DNA from: Climacium dendroides
Lineage: Eukaryota; Streptophyta; Bryopsida; Hypnales; Climaciaceae
Length of the DNA stretch: 64,000 bases
Assembly (NCBI GenBank): GCA_950106755.1
Contig: OX467083.1
Coordinates: 27,337,029 to 27,401,028 of the forward strand
Direction: 5' to 3'
Part shown: positions 45,476 through 57,860 of the stretch, one piece after another
How the letters are laid out: each line of letters starts with the position of its first letter
Position numbering within the stretch: position 1 is the stretch's first letter
Program-made: the position numbers and the translations under genes
The notes under the pieces: generated by a model
What the model was told of the DNA's origin: nothing
The model's database searches: none
The model's input: the letters and a program-made list of their open reading frames with translations, nothing else

Positions 45476-45881
45476 CAAACGCGACATATATTGTAGAGTA
45501 ATGTTTAAGAAACAGGTGTTTGAACGCACAAAACCTAGCTAAGTACTTCGAAACATTGAATGACAAGAAACCGGGCAAGAAACTTACAAATGGTAAATGC
45601 CGTCTTGGTGAACACGCTCACTTCTTACGCCCAGGAATTGGAAATCTGTCCCGGGCACATATCTACTGTACCTCTGGAGCACTAAGCGGCTGCACGCTTC
45701 TCAACAGACGTGCTTGTTGTCTATGCTTGGCGATGGAATCCGACTGAGGGACCATGATCGATTTTACATAATTCGCATCGGAAACCACGCCATTTGGAAA
45801 TAATTCATGGACTAAAACTGTTGCCCAGGCATCATCTACCAAACGATCTACAGTACTTGATCTGGCTGCAGTAGCTAATAA

Positions 45882-46193
45882 CTAAGTCGAATTCATGGTC
45901 TGAAGAAGCAACCACACAACAAATGTGCATCCAGACATCATGAAGAGGATTCCCCCATCTGTCATGGGGGCCGGGTGATCAAACAGGGGCGTCATCCTCA
46001 TCTCATTGATACCGCCCATGTGCGAAAGTAGATCAATCAACCAAACGACCTCTACTGCAGCCGCGATGGCCAAAATCTGTGCTGGCAATTGCCGGCGAAT
46101 GACACCCGATTGCCGCATACCTTCGACTATTACAGCAGCTAATATACACAATGCTATTGGCACGAGGTAAAAGTCCAGAGCTAGAGGCTCCAT
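45882..46193 (-). CDS. Small membrane protein of unknown function (103 aa)
   Basis: From the ATG at 46193 the frame encodes MEPLALDFYLVPIALCILAA and has three hydrophobic segments at about residues 8-24, 39-57 and 80-98 (last: ILFMMSGCTFVVWLLLQ). Between the second and third is a His/Pro-containing loop (HMGGINEMRMTPLFDHPAPM). There is no intron. The frame stays open upstream to 46445, so a longer form of 187 residues is possible. The GC content and clear membrane topology argue for a real gene. I do not recognise the family. Confidence 0.5.
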   Translation of the reverse strand: MEPLALDFYLVPIALCILAAVIVEGMRQSGVIRRQLPAQILAIAAAVEVVWLIDLLSHMGGINEMRMTPLFDHPAPMTDGGILFMMSGCTFVVWLLLQTMNST

Positions 46194-46509
46194 TGCGAAT
46201 TTGGGATCAGCTGCAATGAAGTACAAGCGCAAGCAATCTTGGCCGGCGACAAGCAGGAATATTCTGTCACTTTGCTGATCGAGAGAGTGTGTGAGTGAAT
46301 TGAAGGTGAATGGATTCGTCTTCTTCATATGCGCGCGGCTACAGGGTTCTAAACTCATGCTTTCGGAAATGTACCGCCAGGATCGAAGGATCATCCTGGT
46401 CACTGTTGTTTTTTCATTTTGGAGAAGAGCCAGTTGTTTCTTCAATACTCATGATTGTGATACTCGGGTGGTACTTGCTGATATCAATATCAATATTAGG
46501 TGATACCTA

Positions 46510-49500
46510 GGTAAAGTTTGGCAACTAGTCTTCAAATGCAGTAGTAATTTGGCTATTTTGATCCCCAAAATGAAAAATCTCCTTTACAAAAAATACCTAA
46601 CATCTCTTTGTTGTAGCCAATTGGCAAAAAAATTGTGCATAAAAATAACATCGGTCCCAATTCAACTAGGGTGAATTGACACCTTCACAAACCCATGTTT
46701 TATTCCTAGGAAAAGTATTGGAATTTTTTATTTGCAATACATAGAAATTTTGAATTCAAACATGCAATTAGAGGTACTAAATTTGGTAGGACAAGGTGAA
46801 GAAAGACAAAAAAGCACGACACAAAATAGGAGGGGATTTTTTTACATTTATCCTAAGCTAGTAGGCTAGGGCAATGAGGGAGTCAATCCTAGAACTCTCT
46901 TGCCAACTGCCAAGGTGTATTGACCCCTTCATTCCCCAATGGACAAGTGATTTAAAAATTGCCTCCTATTTTAATTGTGGTTCACTTAGTTAATTTTTCA
47001 TTTTTCCATCTCTTTAAGGCAATTTGGGGTTTGTAATTTCAATTATAAATCAAAACTTCCACACTTTATCATGGGGGGCAAAATGGCAAATAACTAATAT
47101 TTTCCCTAGGGTTGAAAAAAGGGAAACTAGTGGGCCGGAGTCAATTGGTGAATGTGTATTTTGGAGTCAAAAGAATAAATAATGGGTAGAGTGCTTATAT
47201 AAAAGCATATGCTTATGTGAATGGGGCAATCATGATTATTATACACAAAGCTCACAATCTTTGGTATACCACTAAAAAGTAAAAAGCTCAAAGGTGACAA
47301 GTTAATATATCTTGTTTCCAATTTTTTGGAAAGCATATTCACATAAAATGTAATTTAATAGTCCAATTTACCATAAATTTAATGGAAACCATTAATGACC
47401 TAGTTTGAGTATATATATATATATAATAGTTGGCACAAGTATTAGTAATTATGTCTTGGCATCTCAAATTACAATTACAAGCATTAGTAAAAAATTGGTA
47501 CTTTCCAAAACTATGAATACAAATTGCAAAGTTCTTTGTCTTGTCATTTTGATTATCCTAAAGCATAATTTCTCATAAATAAAGCATATCTCTCATATGC
47601 AACAAGCCCTAATATTTAACAAAATCCTAACAGACAAAGTAGAGAAATTAGGATGTAGGGGTCAAGACAAAGATTTAAGTAAATATGAATGCCTTAAATG
47701 AATGCCTAATTTATTTTAATTATATTTTAAAACTGTCCAAATTCTAATATATTATTTTGTAAACTATCTAACCATTTTTGCATTGTAGAGGTGAGGTATG
47801 CTTTCTTGGTGGCCACATTTGGGTATGTAGTAGAAGAACCTTTGGCTACTTGGCATGCACACAACATGCTTCCATTCCATGCTTGAGTAATATAACTTTT
47901 ATCTCTCTTTTTATGGTGACAAATTGCAACTACAGTAGAACCTCTATGAAGTAATATTTTTTAAAATAATAACCTCTCTAAGGTAACTTACATTAATAAA
48001 TGCAATAACCCACCCTAATGTAATAACCTTTTTAAATATGTAATATAGTCAACCTAGTCCCAACCTCATTACTACCTAAGTGAGATTATACTATTATAAT
48101 AATAGCGGCTTGGTAATATAATTAGGGCTAGACAATTCTTTGTAAGATTTATAGTGTGTAACTAATTTCTAAGATAATTACACCTAATATAGACTAGGAT
48201 GATTGCAAGAAATACTTGTCCTATTTTACATAACACCTTGCATATTGACTTTTTTTAGCTATAACTTTTGCGTTTTGACTTCAAATGAATGAAGATTTGC
48301 TATAGGTAAGGTATCATTACTATTATATACCTTGCTTAATGTTTTTGTAATTTTCAAAAAATAACTATTGTTCAAAAATAGCCCAATTTTATTATCACAT
48401 TTGTTAATTTGGGTGATTTTAGTACTATTTAGTATCCCCAAAAATGAATTTCAAGTTGAAATTTCAAGAGGAAGGTCTTCAAAAAGGCTTGTATCTAATT
48501 TCTAAAGGATTTCTAAAAAAGGTTAATTGTATGTAGTGTGAAATTCACAAAGTGAGTTTCTTTTTGCTTGCATTTCAAAATATATAAAATATTATTTTGG
48601 TGGTTCTATTGGTGAATAATTTTATCTATAGAATTATTACATAGATACTCAATTTTTAAATCTTTTTCTATTTTTAACTAATTAAAATAAGTTTTTTTTA
48701 AAGATTTGGTGTTTTTCTAGTTCTTCTATTTAGACAGTTTTTCTAGGAATTTTCTTCAAAAGTTAACATCATTTTAAAGGTGCATACATTAGGCATATTT
48801 TTAAAAAAAATTTAAAATATTTTTTTAGATTTTTAGTACCCATGAGTCTTGCTCAAAATACAACAAATTCAATAGGTGTTTCTTGAAATCACCAACCACA
48901 TAAGCATTAAGCATGGCTCTTAGAATTATTAGTCATAGTGTAGTTCCTATTATTAAACTTTTTTTATTTGTTTGGTCATGTTGGCAACTAGAAGAAGATT
49001 TAAATTCTCTTGACATGGATATTTTTGGATATTTTATGAATAAAATATGAACTTTCAAAGTATTGATTATGGATGTATCCAAAATTGACCTTCATGTCTC
49101 ATGCTTTGAGGGTGTACATTTAAAGGAAGAATCTAAAGGTGACAATTTTAATAAAAGTTCAAAATTAGGTGTTCTTACCTAATAGCATCTCTTTGTGATT
49201 ACTAAGAAGTAAGAAGTAAAATAGAAGTATGTATAACTAACACTTTAAGCAATTATGCATAATTTGTAGTGGAATCAACACATGAAACTATTTTTAATGC
49301 ATTGGACATTGGAAATCAAGAATTTTCAAAAAAACATTGATAATTTTTTGAATTTGTATAAATATGCTATGAATTATTCCCAAGTTACTCCCATGTTACT
49401 CCTTTTTTGTTTATGTATATAAGCTACGCATTTTGGACTAAATATTCTCAAGATCAATTTAGAGTGTAGGATTGCAAATAGGTAGCTTTGCCTTATGTTG

Positions 49501-51025
49501 GGTGTTTATTGGCACTAGATCAAAGGCAATGAGAGTTTGCATTAGTAGAAGCTATATGTGAGGGAGTTTGAGTAGAACCTTATTCAAAAAATGAGCAAGC
49601 ACTGCAAAGACAAAGCGTCTTGTAGCATAGCTGTTTATTCTTTTCAAGGTAGTTGTATTGTAGTTGGGCAATCCTTATCTCCGTTAATGAGAATGAACTC
49701 TGACTAATTTGAAGGGATTTAGAGCATACTCTCATGTGTCAATGAAGTATGCATCAAAGTACACTCTAGAAGACAAAGTATGCATTGACTTTTTACATTG
49801 AAATGGCACTAATTGATGAAGGAGAAATTGGTAAACTTTGTTGGCATGATTTTAGGAAGAAGCTCATGTTTAAAAAAAACGTGTTGATTGAAAACTTGGT
49901 TGAAATTGGAAATTGACTTTGACATATCACTTAATCACCATTCCTCTATGTCTTGTTCATTTTGAAAGTGAAGATCACAAATAGCTCCATTTGGCGTGTA
50001 TAAAATACCATTAGAAAGGTATTCTTGAGAGCATTTTAGCAGTGCATTATATGCCTAATTTGCATTGAAATTCTATCTACAAGATTCTAAAAAAGAACCA
50101 ATGACTATAGACTTTGGATATCAATATAATTGAAATTATTTTGACAACATTGCAATTCTACTCCTCCACTTGCTTTCTCTCTAGTCATATAGAAGTAAAC
50201 AATAATTGTTTTGATGGCCAATCTTTGAAAATGTATTAAATATTTTCCAACTTCAATGGCACTAAACCTAAACCCTTATTACTAAGATCGGTGACAAAAA
50301 TAAATATGTACAACAAAAAAGTATTGTTTTTACAAGAATATAATTACTTCAAAAAGTTAGGACTTTGTATTGCTTCATTGATGATTTTTCCTACTAAGAG
50401 AGATATTGTATTTCAAAGAAATTTTGGGATACTAATAAAAAATAGATTTTAGAATGCCTGCTATAAACACAAAATAGAATTTTAGAAATATTCATATATT
50501 TAAAAGACATCGTGAGAAAAGCCTTCATTGAATAAAAAAATGAAACCTTGCAATCCTTTTTTAATACAAGTAATTATCTTTTTTCTAAGCAATAATGTAA
50601 CAATTCCTGCATATTAAAATGAATATTTTTTTCAAATACATATTAGATTAGTAAATTTATAATTGGATAATATTTTGATTGGCTTAAAAAAATTATTTTT
50701 ATAAATTAGAATATCCTTAAAATACATTATATTAAGATATTTTTTTAAAATAACTTTAATTATATTTATTATTATTATTATTTAATAATAATTTGATGAA
50801 TGATAAGAATTCCTTTAAATATCTTATCTTATTTATCAAAACTTTATAAAAGACATAATTGATAATTGTACAAGTTTAGAACTTCATACTTGTGCATGCA
50901 ATGATATAGAATTATTCCTTTGGATTGTAAAAAAAAATATATACTACATAAGAAACCATAATTACACTTTAACACTTATTGTAAAAGTAAAATTTGTATT
51001 TATTATATCATTAATATATGATTGA
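46510..51025. other. AT-rich spacer without gene
   Basis: Very AT-rich, with an AT microsatellite at about 47410-47427 and long T runs. At about 47936 the sequence CAGTAGAACCTCTATGAAGT resembles the terminus of common plant TIR elements, followed by TAATAACCTCT repeats to 48020, but I could not find the opposite end. Open frames are short and non-descript. Confidence 0.65.
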
Positions 51026-51030
51026 ATAAG

Positions 51031-52704
51031 TCAATCTCTTTTCTTATTTTGAAAGGCAACAATCTCTTGAAGAAACGTTCTTTCATATTTAAACATTGCT
51101 ACAAATAGTCCGCTCAAGCAAGCTATACCTACTCCAATGTGTAAGGTTGCAGTTGGAAAAAAGTTTTCAGAATCCAACACAAATGACTTTGACAAGTAGG
51201 TAATTAAGGTAGAAGTCATTAATACTCCCAATAGTCTCCAATTTGGGAGTGCTTGCCACAATGAAAATGTTTGAGAATGTTTGAAATATTCTTGAATGAA
51301 GTGAAGTGAGTAACATATCTGTATACCCATAATGATGGATTTAGCCAAAATTAGGCCAACTGATGATGCATCAAATAGAAGTATTCTACTCAAGAACATG
51401 GATGCTATTGGAAAGACAACCAACTTTAGGATGAATTGCCAATTTGAAAGTTCTTGTTGTACTCGTAGAAATGCTTCACTTACACCGTTGATTGCAAGAG
51501 TGAGGATGTAAATGCAATAGTATCCTAATGTAATAGTTGCATTTCCATCACTCCAATCCTTGCTATATAAACGGAGTAGCACATAAGCAAAATTTGGTCC
51601 AAGTGCAACAAACACCAACCCAATGAAGCTAGCAAGTTTTAGTGCTAATAAAAACATGCGCTCTATATTGCAATTATTGCTCTTTTTTTTATCTATAGTG
51701 CTACTAATAAAACTTCCTTTAGAAAACATTGTAAATGCACTTTCTTCAAAAGGTTGAAATATAGATCGCACCACAAGGCTTCCTATATTATCAACTAGTC
51801 CATAAATCCCTTGATTATAAGTTGTTTCGTAGTGCACAAGCACCAACCTCTCGCTTTCTTCTTGAAAATACTTCAATAATCCTGTCTTCATTGTTAATGC
51901 TAAACATAATTGAATGAGGGAAACATCAAACTCAAGGTTTCTTTTGAATCCAAAACAAAACACACTGCCTTTATAGTAGACCAATCTGAAGGGAAATATT
52001 GGTCCTGGGTAGGTGGAAAGAAAATAGCACCAATAACATAAAAGTAAGCAACAACTATATGCAAGTTGTCCATATACAAATGCTAGTCCACCTTCCAGTC
52101 CAATGCCTCGAAGAACAAGGATATAGGTGACAACACATCGACTAAATGTGGCCAACCCTTCAATGAGCACACGTAAGCGCAACCACAACAAATGTTGTGC
52201 CAAAATATATAAAGGTTCACAACATAACTCTAAAATTGCTGCCGCTCCCAATATACATATAGAAGAGTTATATTCAGAAAGGATATAAAGGCCTTGCCAC
52301 CACATTACAAATGAAAGTGTACTAATTGTTACAATAATTCCCAATGGCACTGTTAGCCATGCAACTGCTAAAACCCTTGAGTTATTGTGCACCAATTTTG
52401 AATCAATATCTTGTTTAGCATTAAAATTATTTTGACGTAAGCAACCACATCGAAATCCTTCTCGACTAATATAAAAGATCCACATTGTGAAGGTATGGAA
52501 TTGTACAGTATGCAATCCAAATTCTTCAACAGTAAGATAGCTTAGCATCTTCCATTTGAAAATGAATGACACCAAACGTAATAAGCCCTGCAATCCTACA
52601 AGGTAAAATAGATTTGTGCGGAAGATATGCAATCCTTCTAGACTATAAGCCTTTGCATTATTTTCCACCAAGGATTCATTGTCTCCTTCATTGTTGCTTT
52701 CCAT
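51031..52704 (-). CDS. RFT1: RFT1 family membrane protein, full length and intronless (557 aa)
   Basis: The protein matches the RFT1 family of the MOP flippase superfamily, needed in the endoplasmic reticulum for N-glycan precursor (dolichol-PP-Man5GlcNAc2) assembly; whether RFT1 itself is the flippase is debated. Visible family features are the N-terminal TNLFYLVGLQGLLRLVSF and FIFKWKMLSYLTVEEFGLHT, the FYISREGFRCGCLR segment, ILGAAAILELCCEPLYILAQ and LLWLRLRVLIEGLATFSRCV, plus about 11 to 12 hydrophobic helices over the full length. Size is near the family norm (about 500-575). The start is the ATG at 52704, since the frame opens earlier only at TTG. One uninterrupted exon is notable, because plant RFT1 genes as I know them have introns. 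Codon use is AT-rich like its surroundings. No poly(A) tract or target duplication is obvious. Confidence 0.88.
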   Translation of the reverse strand: MESNNEGDNESLVENNAKAYSLEGLHIFRTNLFYLVGLQGLLRLVSFIFKWKMLSYLTVEEFGLHTVQFHTFTMWIFYISREGFRCGCLRQNNFNAKQDIDSKLVHNNSRVLAVAWLTVPLGIIVTISTLSFVMWWQGLYILSEYNSSICILGAAAILELCCEPLYILAQHLLWLRLRVLIEGLATFSRCVVTYILVLRGIGLEGGLAFVYGQLAYSCCLLLCYWCYFLSTYPGPIFPFRLVYYKGSVFCFGFKRNLEFDVSLIQLCLALTMKTGLLKYFQEESERLVLVHYETTYNQGIYGLVDNIGSLVVRSIFQPFEESAFTMFSKGSFISSTIDKKKSNNCNIERMFLLALKLASFIGLVFVALGPNFAYVLLRLYSKDWSDGNATITLGYYCIYILTLAINGVSEAFLRVQQELSNWQFILKLVVFPIASMFLSRILLFDASSVGLILAKSIIMGIQICYSLHFIQEYFKHSQTFSLWQALPNWRLLGVLMTSTLITYLSKSFVLDSENFFPTATLHIGVGIACLSGLFVAMFKYERTFLQEIVAFQNKKRD

Positions 52705-52799
52705 TAGTACCAATTTTCTATTCTTATTTACTTGTAATTATGCTTGAGATGAATATAGGTATCTCTGTATAAATGAATATACATACATATATATTAGAT

Positions 52800-53500
52800 T
52801 TTTTTGATGGATTTTTAAAAATAAAACTTTTACTTTAAAAAATAAAAGTTTGATTTAAAAAAATAAAAGTTTGATTTTAAAAAATAAGACTTTTATTTTT
52901 AAAAATAAACTTTTATTTTATAAAAATTATTTTTAGATGGATAAATTTAAAAAAAATATAAAGACCTCCAACAATTATTTTTATTATAAGTATTTATTCT
53001 CAAAATTGGAAGTTTTTAGTTGCATTAGTTGAAATGGAAGTGGATCAAAAGAGAAACTTGTGTTAGTTTTAAAGCATCACAATACAAATTTAACATAAAT
53101 TTGGAGTCATTTGGCTGCATAAAATTGCAAGATTATAATATTTTAGTGTTGAAAAAGAATGTTGAAATTTTCCTAGCAACACATTTAGAGGTGAAATTTG
53201 ATTTCTAAACCTATTCAAATGAAAAATTGTAAGCTACAAAGTGCTTTAAAACTAGTATACAAACACATCGATGAAAAAAAATATCATTCAATAGACTCAT
53301 TGTATTTGCAAAATGGATTTGAAATGTCAAAAATGAAGGGTACTATACATCTATCAAATCGACACCACTTGGAATGTTCTTCATCCTCACAATGCAAAGG
53401 CAAAATGTAAATATTAGTAGCAACATAATCCAAGCCTTCCATCTTTTGCCTTGTTCTTTAGTGGTTCTCATTGTCCCGAAACTAAAACGGCCACTCGAGC
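52800..53500. other. Promoter side of RFT1 and AT-rich spacer
   Basis: About 52795-52945 consists of alternating A- and T-runs (AAAATAAAAGTTTGATTT-type units in both orientations), a low-complexity stretch directly upstream of RFT1. Nothing else is recognised. Confidence 0.55.
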
Positions 53501-53522
53501 GCTAATTTCTCCTCCAAGAAAA

Positions 53523-53680
53523 CCCTTAATCCATTAAGGACTAGATCGATGAATGGAGTGAAAAAGTGGATGAAACTGACATGTTTTCATTAGTATCCAT
53601 TTCGGCTACTAATGAAAACATGTCAATTTCAACCAGTTTTTCATTTCTTGTCATCGACCTGGTCCTTAATGGGTTAAGGA
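53523..53680. repeat. Short hairpin (arms about 73 bp, loop 11 bp)
   Basis: 53523-53595 pairs with 53607-53680 with few mismatches; for example GACATGTTTTCATTAGTA is followed by its exact complement TACTAATGAAAACATGTC after an 11-base loop. A transcript would form a long stem. It could be a tiny MITE or an immature small-RNA precursor. Confidence 0.82.
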
Positions 53681-54609
53681 AGCATACATTTTGTCCACAA
53701 GTACCTTTATCTTGTTGTAGAACTGTGGAATGGAAAAATCACCCTCCATCGTCCATATCTGTACTTGCAATGCCATAATTTTCTCAACCCTAAACTAGTG
53801 CTGCAGGGTCTAATAGACATTTGTCACTAATCTTGTGTTTAAATTGAAGTATGAATTATTGATGCAAATGAAGTCCCTCAAAACATGCAAATCAAATTAT
53901 AAGAAGATGTTACTTGTCCTGGAAGGCTTGGAAGTAGTTTGTTGTTGTTTCAATATTGTTGTAATTTTCTGGTTATAATAGGAACAAATTTCCCAAAATC
54001 TGTTAGCAATTCAACTCAGCCTACAACATTGCACCAAAATTGCCACACACAACAATACATAATAAAGCTATGGAACATGAAAATGTAAACTCTAAACTAG
54101 TGTCAAGATTGCATGATGAAATGCATGAACTAACCACTCTACCTCTGGTATCAACGATCGGGGATGTCAACCCTATAAATCCTACAGTCGACCCAAATTA
54201 TCATCCATCCACTTGTAACCTAGCTATACAAGACATGCTATACTAAATGCTATAGTAAATATAGAACATAGGATCCGACTCTATAGCCCCTTAATTACAT
54301 ATACAATTAATGGTCTAGATTTGCAGGCTATCTACATTACTTATAATGCATTTGGCTATTTGTATTGCTTCCTAATGTATTTGTAAAACCTTTATAAATT
54401 TTATTTCAAATGAATAAAATCCTATTTATTTTATCTTGCATGTAGTTTTTAAAATGTGCTAAATGCCTTGGCCAAGCCAAAATATAAAGCTCACCTAGTT
54501 GCATGAGGAAATCAGCAAAATTCTAGTTTTGACTACCAAGAAACATTTTTTCTAGTGGTAAAATGGTCAATAATGAGGACCATTGTATGCATGGTTGCCA
54601 TGTACAATT

Positions 54610-55345
54610 AGCCATTGTTTCATTTAGACATCAAAACTACAATTCTTCATGGTGACATTACCGAGATAGTTTACATGCAACAACCTCAAGGATTTATTGC
54701 ACCAAGATGTGAACATTTAGTTTGTAGGCTTCACAAAGCCTTGTATAGACTAAGGCAATCTTTTAGGGCTTAGTATGAACAAATCCATGTATGCCTTGTC
54801 TCCATTGGGCTTCATCCTTGTACCACTGATTCAAGCATGTATGTATATCATCATGGTGATTTTTTGGTTCTTCTACTTATACATATTGATGATCTTATGA
54901 TCACTGGCAACCACCCTCAACAAATTCAACGCATATAGAATTGACTCTGTTTTAAATTTTCCATAATAATTTGTAGAATTTTTTCCTTATATTTGGGCAT
55001 CGATTTTCTATATGGCAGTTGTAGCATTTTCATTTCTCACCAAAGCCATATATTCAAATGTTTAATGGATACGAATCTAAGTGATTGCATTTCAACCTCC
55101 ATTTCCATGGACAAAACCCTATATAGTCCAAAAATCTAGTGTTCCAAGGACAAATGAAGCATATCGAGAAAACTTGTGACTTGGTTCATGACCATGTGAA
55201 AAAGGGGAGAATTAGTCTTCAATTCGTATGGTCACAAGAGCAAATTGCTGATTGTTTTACCAAACCATTGAACAAAGGGCACTTTCATGACTTACAAAGT
55301 TGTTTAAACTTGATCATGTAGAAGGATCTTCAAATGATTAAGGGG
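54610..55345 (+). pseudogene. Ty1/copia reverse transcriptase and RNase H relic
   Basis: Plus-strand frames show the copia polyprotein order: HLDIKTTILHGDITEIVYMQ, then QPQGF, LVCRLHKALYRLRQSFRA, a stop at 54774 where Trp is usual, then LLLIHIDDLMITGN where YVDD is expected, and finally KHIEKTCDLVHDHVKKGRIS with FVWSQEQIADCFTKPLNKGH, the RNase H end. Between them the frame is shifted and interrupted. Gag, protease and an intact integrase were not seen. Confidence 0.85.
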
Positions 55346-55614
55346 AGTGTTGGACTACGTATAGTCCCCTACTCTCTATAAGTAAAAGTAGATTAGGATA
55401 CTACATTAGTTTAAATTTGAAATATTTTGTTTGTTACAACAGCATTTCAACTTCTTTCCCTTGTCCACTTGATAGGCATATTTATGTTTTTCTCTGGATC
55501 AATTCAAGCTCACTTGTGTGGTGGATATTGCATACTATTCTTGTCATTTTCCAATATAAGTGTATGTTCATCATTTGTAGGGTTTTTTTTTCCTTCTGTA
55601 ATATAAAATAATCA
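55341..55614 (+). mobile_element. Polypurine tract and probable 3' LTR of the copia relic
   Basis: AGGGGAG at 55341-55347 is directly followed by TGTTGGACTACGTATAGTCC, a typical copia LTR start after a polypurine tract. The LTR probably ends at a TAATCA near 55614, making about 267 bp. I did not find the matching 5' LTR. Confidence 0.6.
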
Positions 55615-57480
55615 TTTGGCCTTAAAGAAGGTTAACAATCTAAAATTTCCATGTAGGAAAATTAGTGTCATCAAAGCGCTCAATATTGTGTAAATCTTGA
55701 TCTAAAGCCATGATTCAAGATTCTAGAATTAGTTGCAATACAATTGTAGTATTCCTTTTCACTTTAGATTGCTTGTTTATCCACTTGCAGTGAAAGAAAG
55801 TGAAGGATTTCATTGCATTCAAAAGTCTACTGTTTTCTCTTAGCAGCTAAATGCCACAGAAATATCAGTTCAGGGCAATGGCATGATATAGGTAACTATC
55901 ACTTCTTAGATTCTTTAAACTTTAGAAAAATGTCCTTTCAGAAATGAAAACAATATTGGAAAATTACAAAAATTACATGGTGTTATAGAAAGCATGTTGG
56001 TACACTACAATCATGTGTTATATAGGTGAAATTCAACAATTGAATTTTCTCCTAATTTAACATAATCAACACCTGATCACATTATAGTAGTGAAAGGACT
56101 ATGTATTTAAGGTTTTCTATTAAAACAACTAGGCATGTACCTTATTAAGTTTGTATTTAAGCATATCATATGGTTTTAGGAGAAATATGTCATAAAATCA
56201 TAGTCCTTTTAAATTGTGTAAAAAGTTGTGATTTTTGGAAGTTCACACAAATAAGGAAATATAGTAATACATCAAATTAAGAGTTAAAATTAAACATGGA
56301 TATAATTCAAACATTTTTTTTAACTAATTATCATGTTTATGAAAAATTTCTTTATAAATTGGTATTCCAGATTGTTCCTTTTGCCTCAAATCTGAAACTG
56401 AGACAATTCCAAATTTGACAATAAAGGAATGAAAAGGAATATCAAAGTTGTTCAATTTTTCTTGCTCAATAGTATTTTGGATTGAGTATTACAACTTTCT
56501 TATAAATTTGTCATCATATTCATGTAAATAAAAAATGTGTAATTTTTAACACACATTGAATGAGTGTTTTAGTGAGAGTCCTTTTGGAACCCATATCGTC
56601 CCTTCATCAAAAGAAAATTCGGTTTACAAGAATCTTGAAAAATATACAAGAAGCTGTTGAATACTCTCCTGAAAACTATTAAAAACAATATCAACTACAT
56701 TCTAAACCAAAGTCTCTGCATCGTTTACATGGTGAATGAGGAAGTTAGATCGAGAAAACACATAGAAATCGATACAATCTTGAAGTACGATCAAGATATC
56801 AAGGAGGTGAAGAAAATGTATTCTACTGAAATAGCTCGTGCTATCGTAGCGAGCATATGGAAATGGCAAACACAAAGCTAGCTTAGAAATTAACAAGTAG
56901 TGAAAAGTGTGAAAGAAAGCCGCTGGAGGAGGGAGTAATGCGAAAATAGGTAGGAGGATGAAGTGATAAAGGGTTTATAAGAGGAAAAGAATGAGAGGAT
57001 GGATCAATTTCGCCTTGTAAGTAGGCAGTTCGAAAAGATGGCACGGAGAACATTTCTACTAAACTTAAAGAAAATGTAACAAAGACAAGACAAGACTACG
57101 CAGCTGATCAGAGCGTACAGAGGCCCATAAGCTTTTGTACTGCCTGGTTCTCTTCTGCATTCTAATAACAGTTGTGCCAAATCGAAGTACACCATTGACA
57201 TCACACAACAGACTTTGAATATGATGCGTGAAAAAAGTGTAGAGACAATATTGGAAGTTTGCTTCAAGCAAGATGTAAGTCCATCAATCTAATGAGAAAT
57301 ATCACGTCTCCATCTCTTCCGTCCACTGTAGGGCGCTGCGACTCTCGAGTCGATCGTGACTGTCAACCCGAGCGTCCTGATTAATTTCGTGTAGAACGCA
57401 GTTTTGTAACACCGTGAAGCCTTAGTTTCAAGAAACCCTACATTTGGGCGGTTTTTCTCATGCAAGCTAATTGAAAACTC
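55615..57480. other. Spacer, no gene supported
   Basis: AT-rich to about 56600. The plus-strand frame ending at 56881 (EIDTILKYDQDIKEVKKMYS) has a helical, gene-like look but no linked exon could be found. Confidence 0.5.
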
Positions 57481-57860
57481 TCCTAAGGAAGATGGCGCTG
57501 CCAGTGACAGTAGTGAGCTTTATACTCCTCAGTTTACAAGGTTGCCTCGTGAACATGAATTTATTTTATGTGGCCCAAACGGCTCTCCACTGATATAGCT
57601 TCTGAAAGAGCTTGGCCGAAAGGCAAGTCCATCCGAGAAATTTTCTTAAGTCTATGCAAGCCTGAGCAGTGGCTTAGAACAGTTGTAAAGCCTAAATCGA
57701 AGGTGGATTCATTTTTATCCTCCGAAGAAAATTGTTCCAGGGGTATCTTCCTCTGAAGATGAGTTGACCATCCAATTTAACGTGGTACCACGTCAGCCAT
57801 ATTGGGAGAACCTTCAAAGTGCCAGAAACGATGATACAGCCGAAGTTTCTACTTGCTCAC
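57480..57860 (+). pseudogene. Fragment related to the SNF2-like locus, inverted copy
   Basis: 57590-57855 is the reverse complement of about 17990-18250, with shared blocks CGAAAGGCAAGTCCATCCG, CAGTTGTAA..AAAGCCTAAA, TCTGAAGATGA, CATCCAATTTAACGTGGTA and AACCTTCAAA.GCCAGAAACG. The preceding 57490-57590 holds an open stretch (DSSELYTPQFTRLPREHEF) with a stop at ATATAG. The frame is broken several times. Confidence 0.6.

Noticed and set aside
47936..48020. CAGTAGAACCTCTATGAAGT terminus resembling common plant TIR elements
   Set aside because: No opposite end or target duplication found, so no element was called.
56657..56881. 74-codon plus-strand frame with helical charged C terminus
   Set aside because: Looks somewhat gene-like but no matching exon or family could be found; left as spacer.
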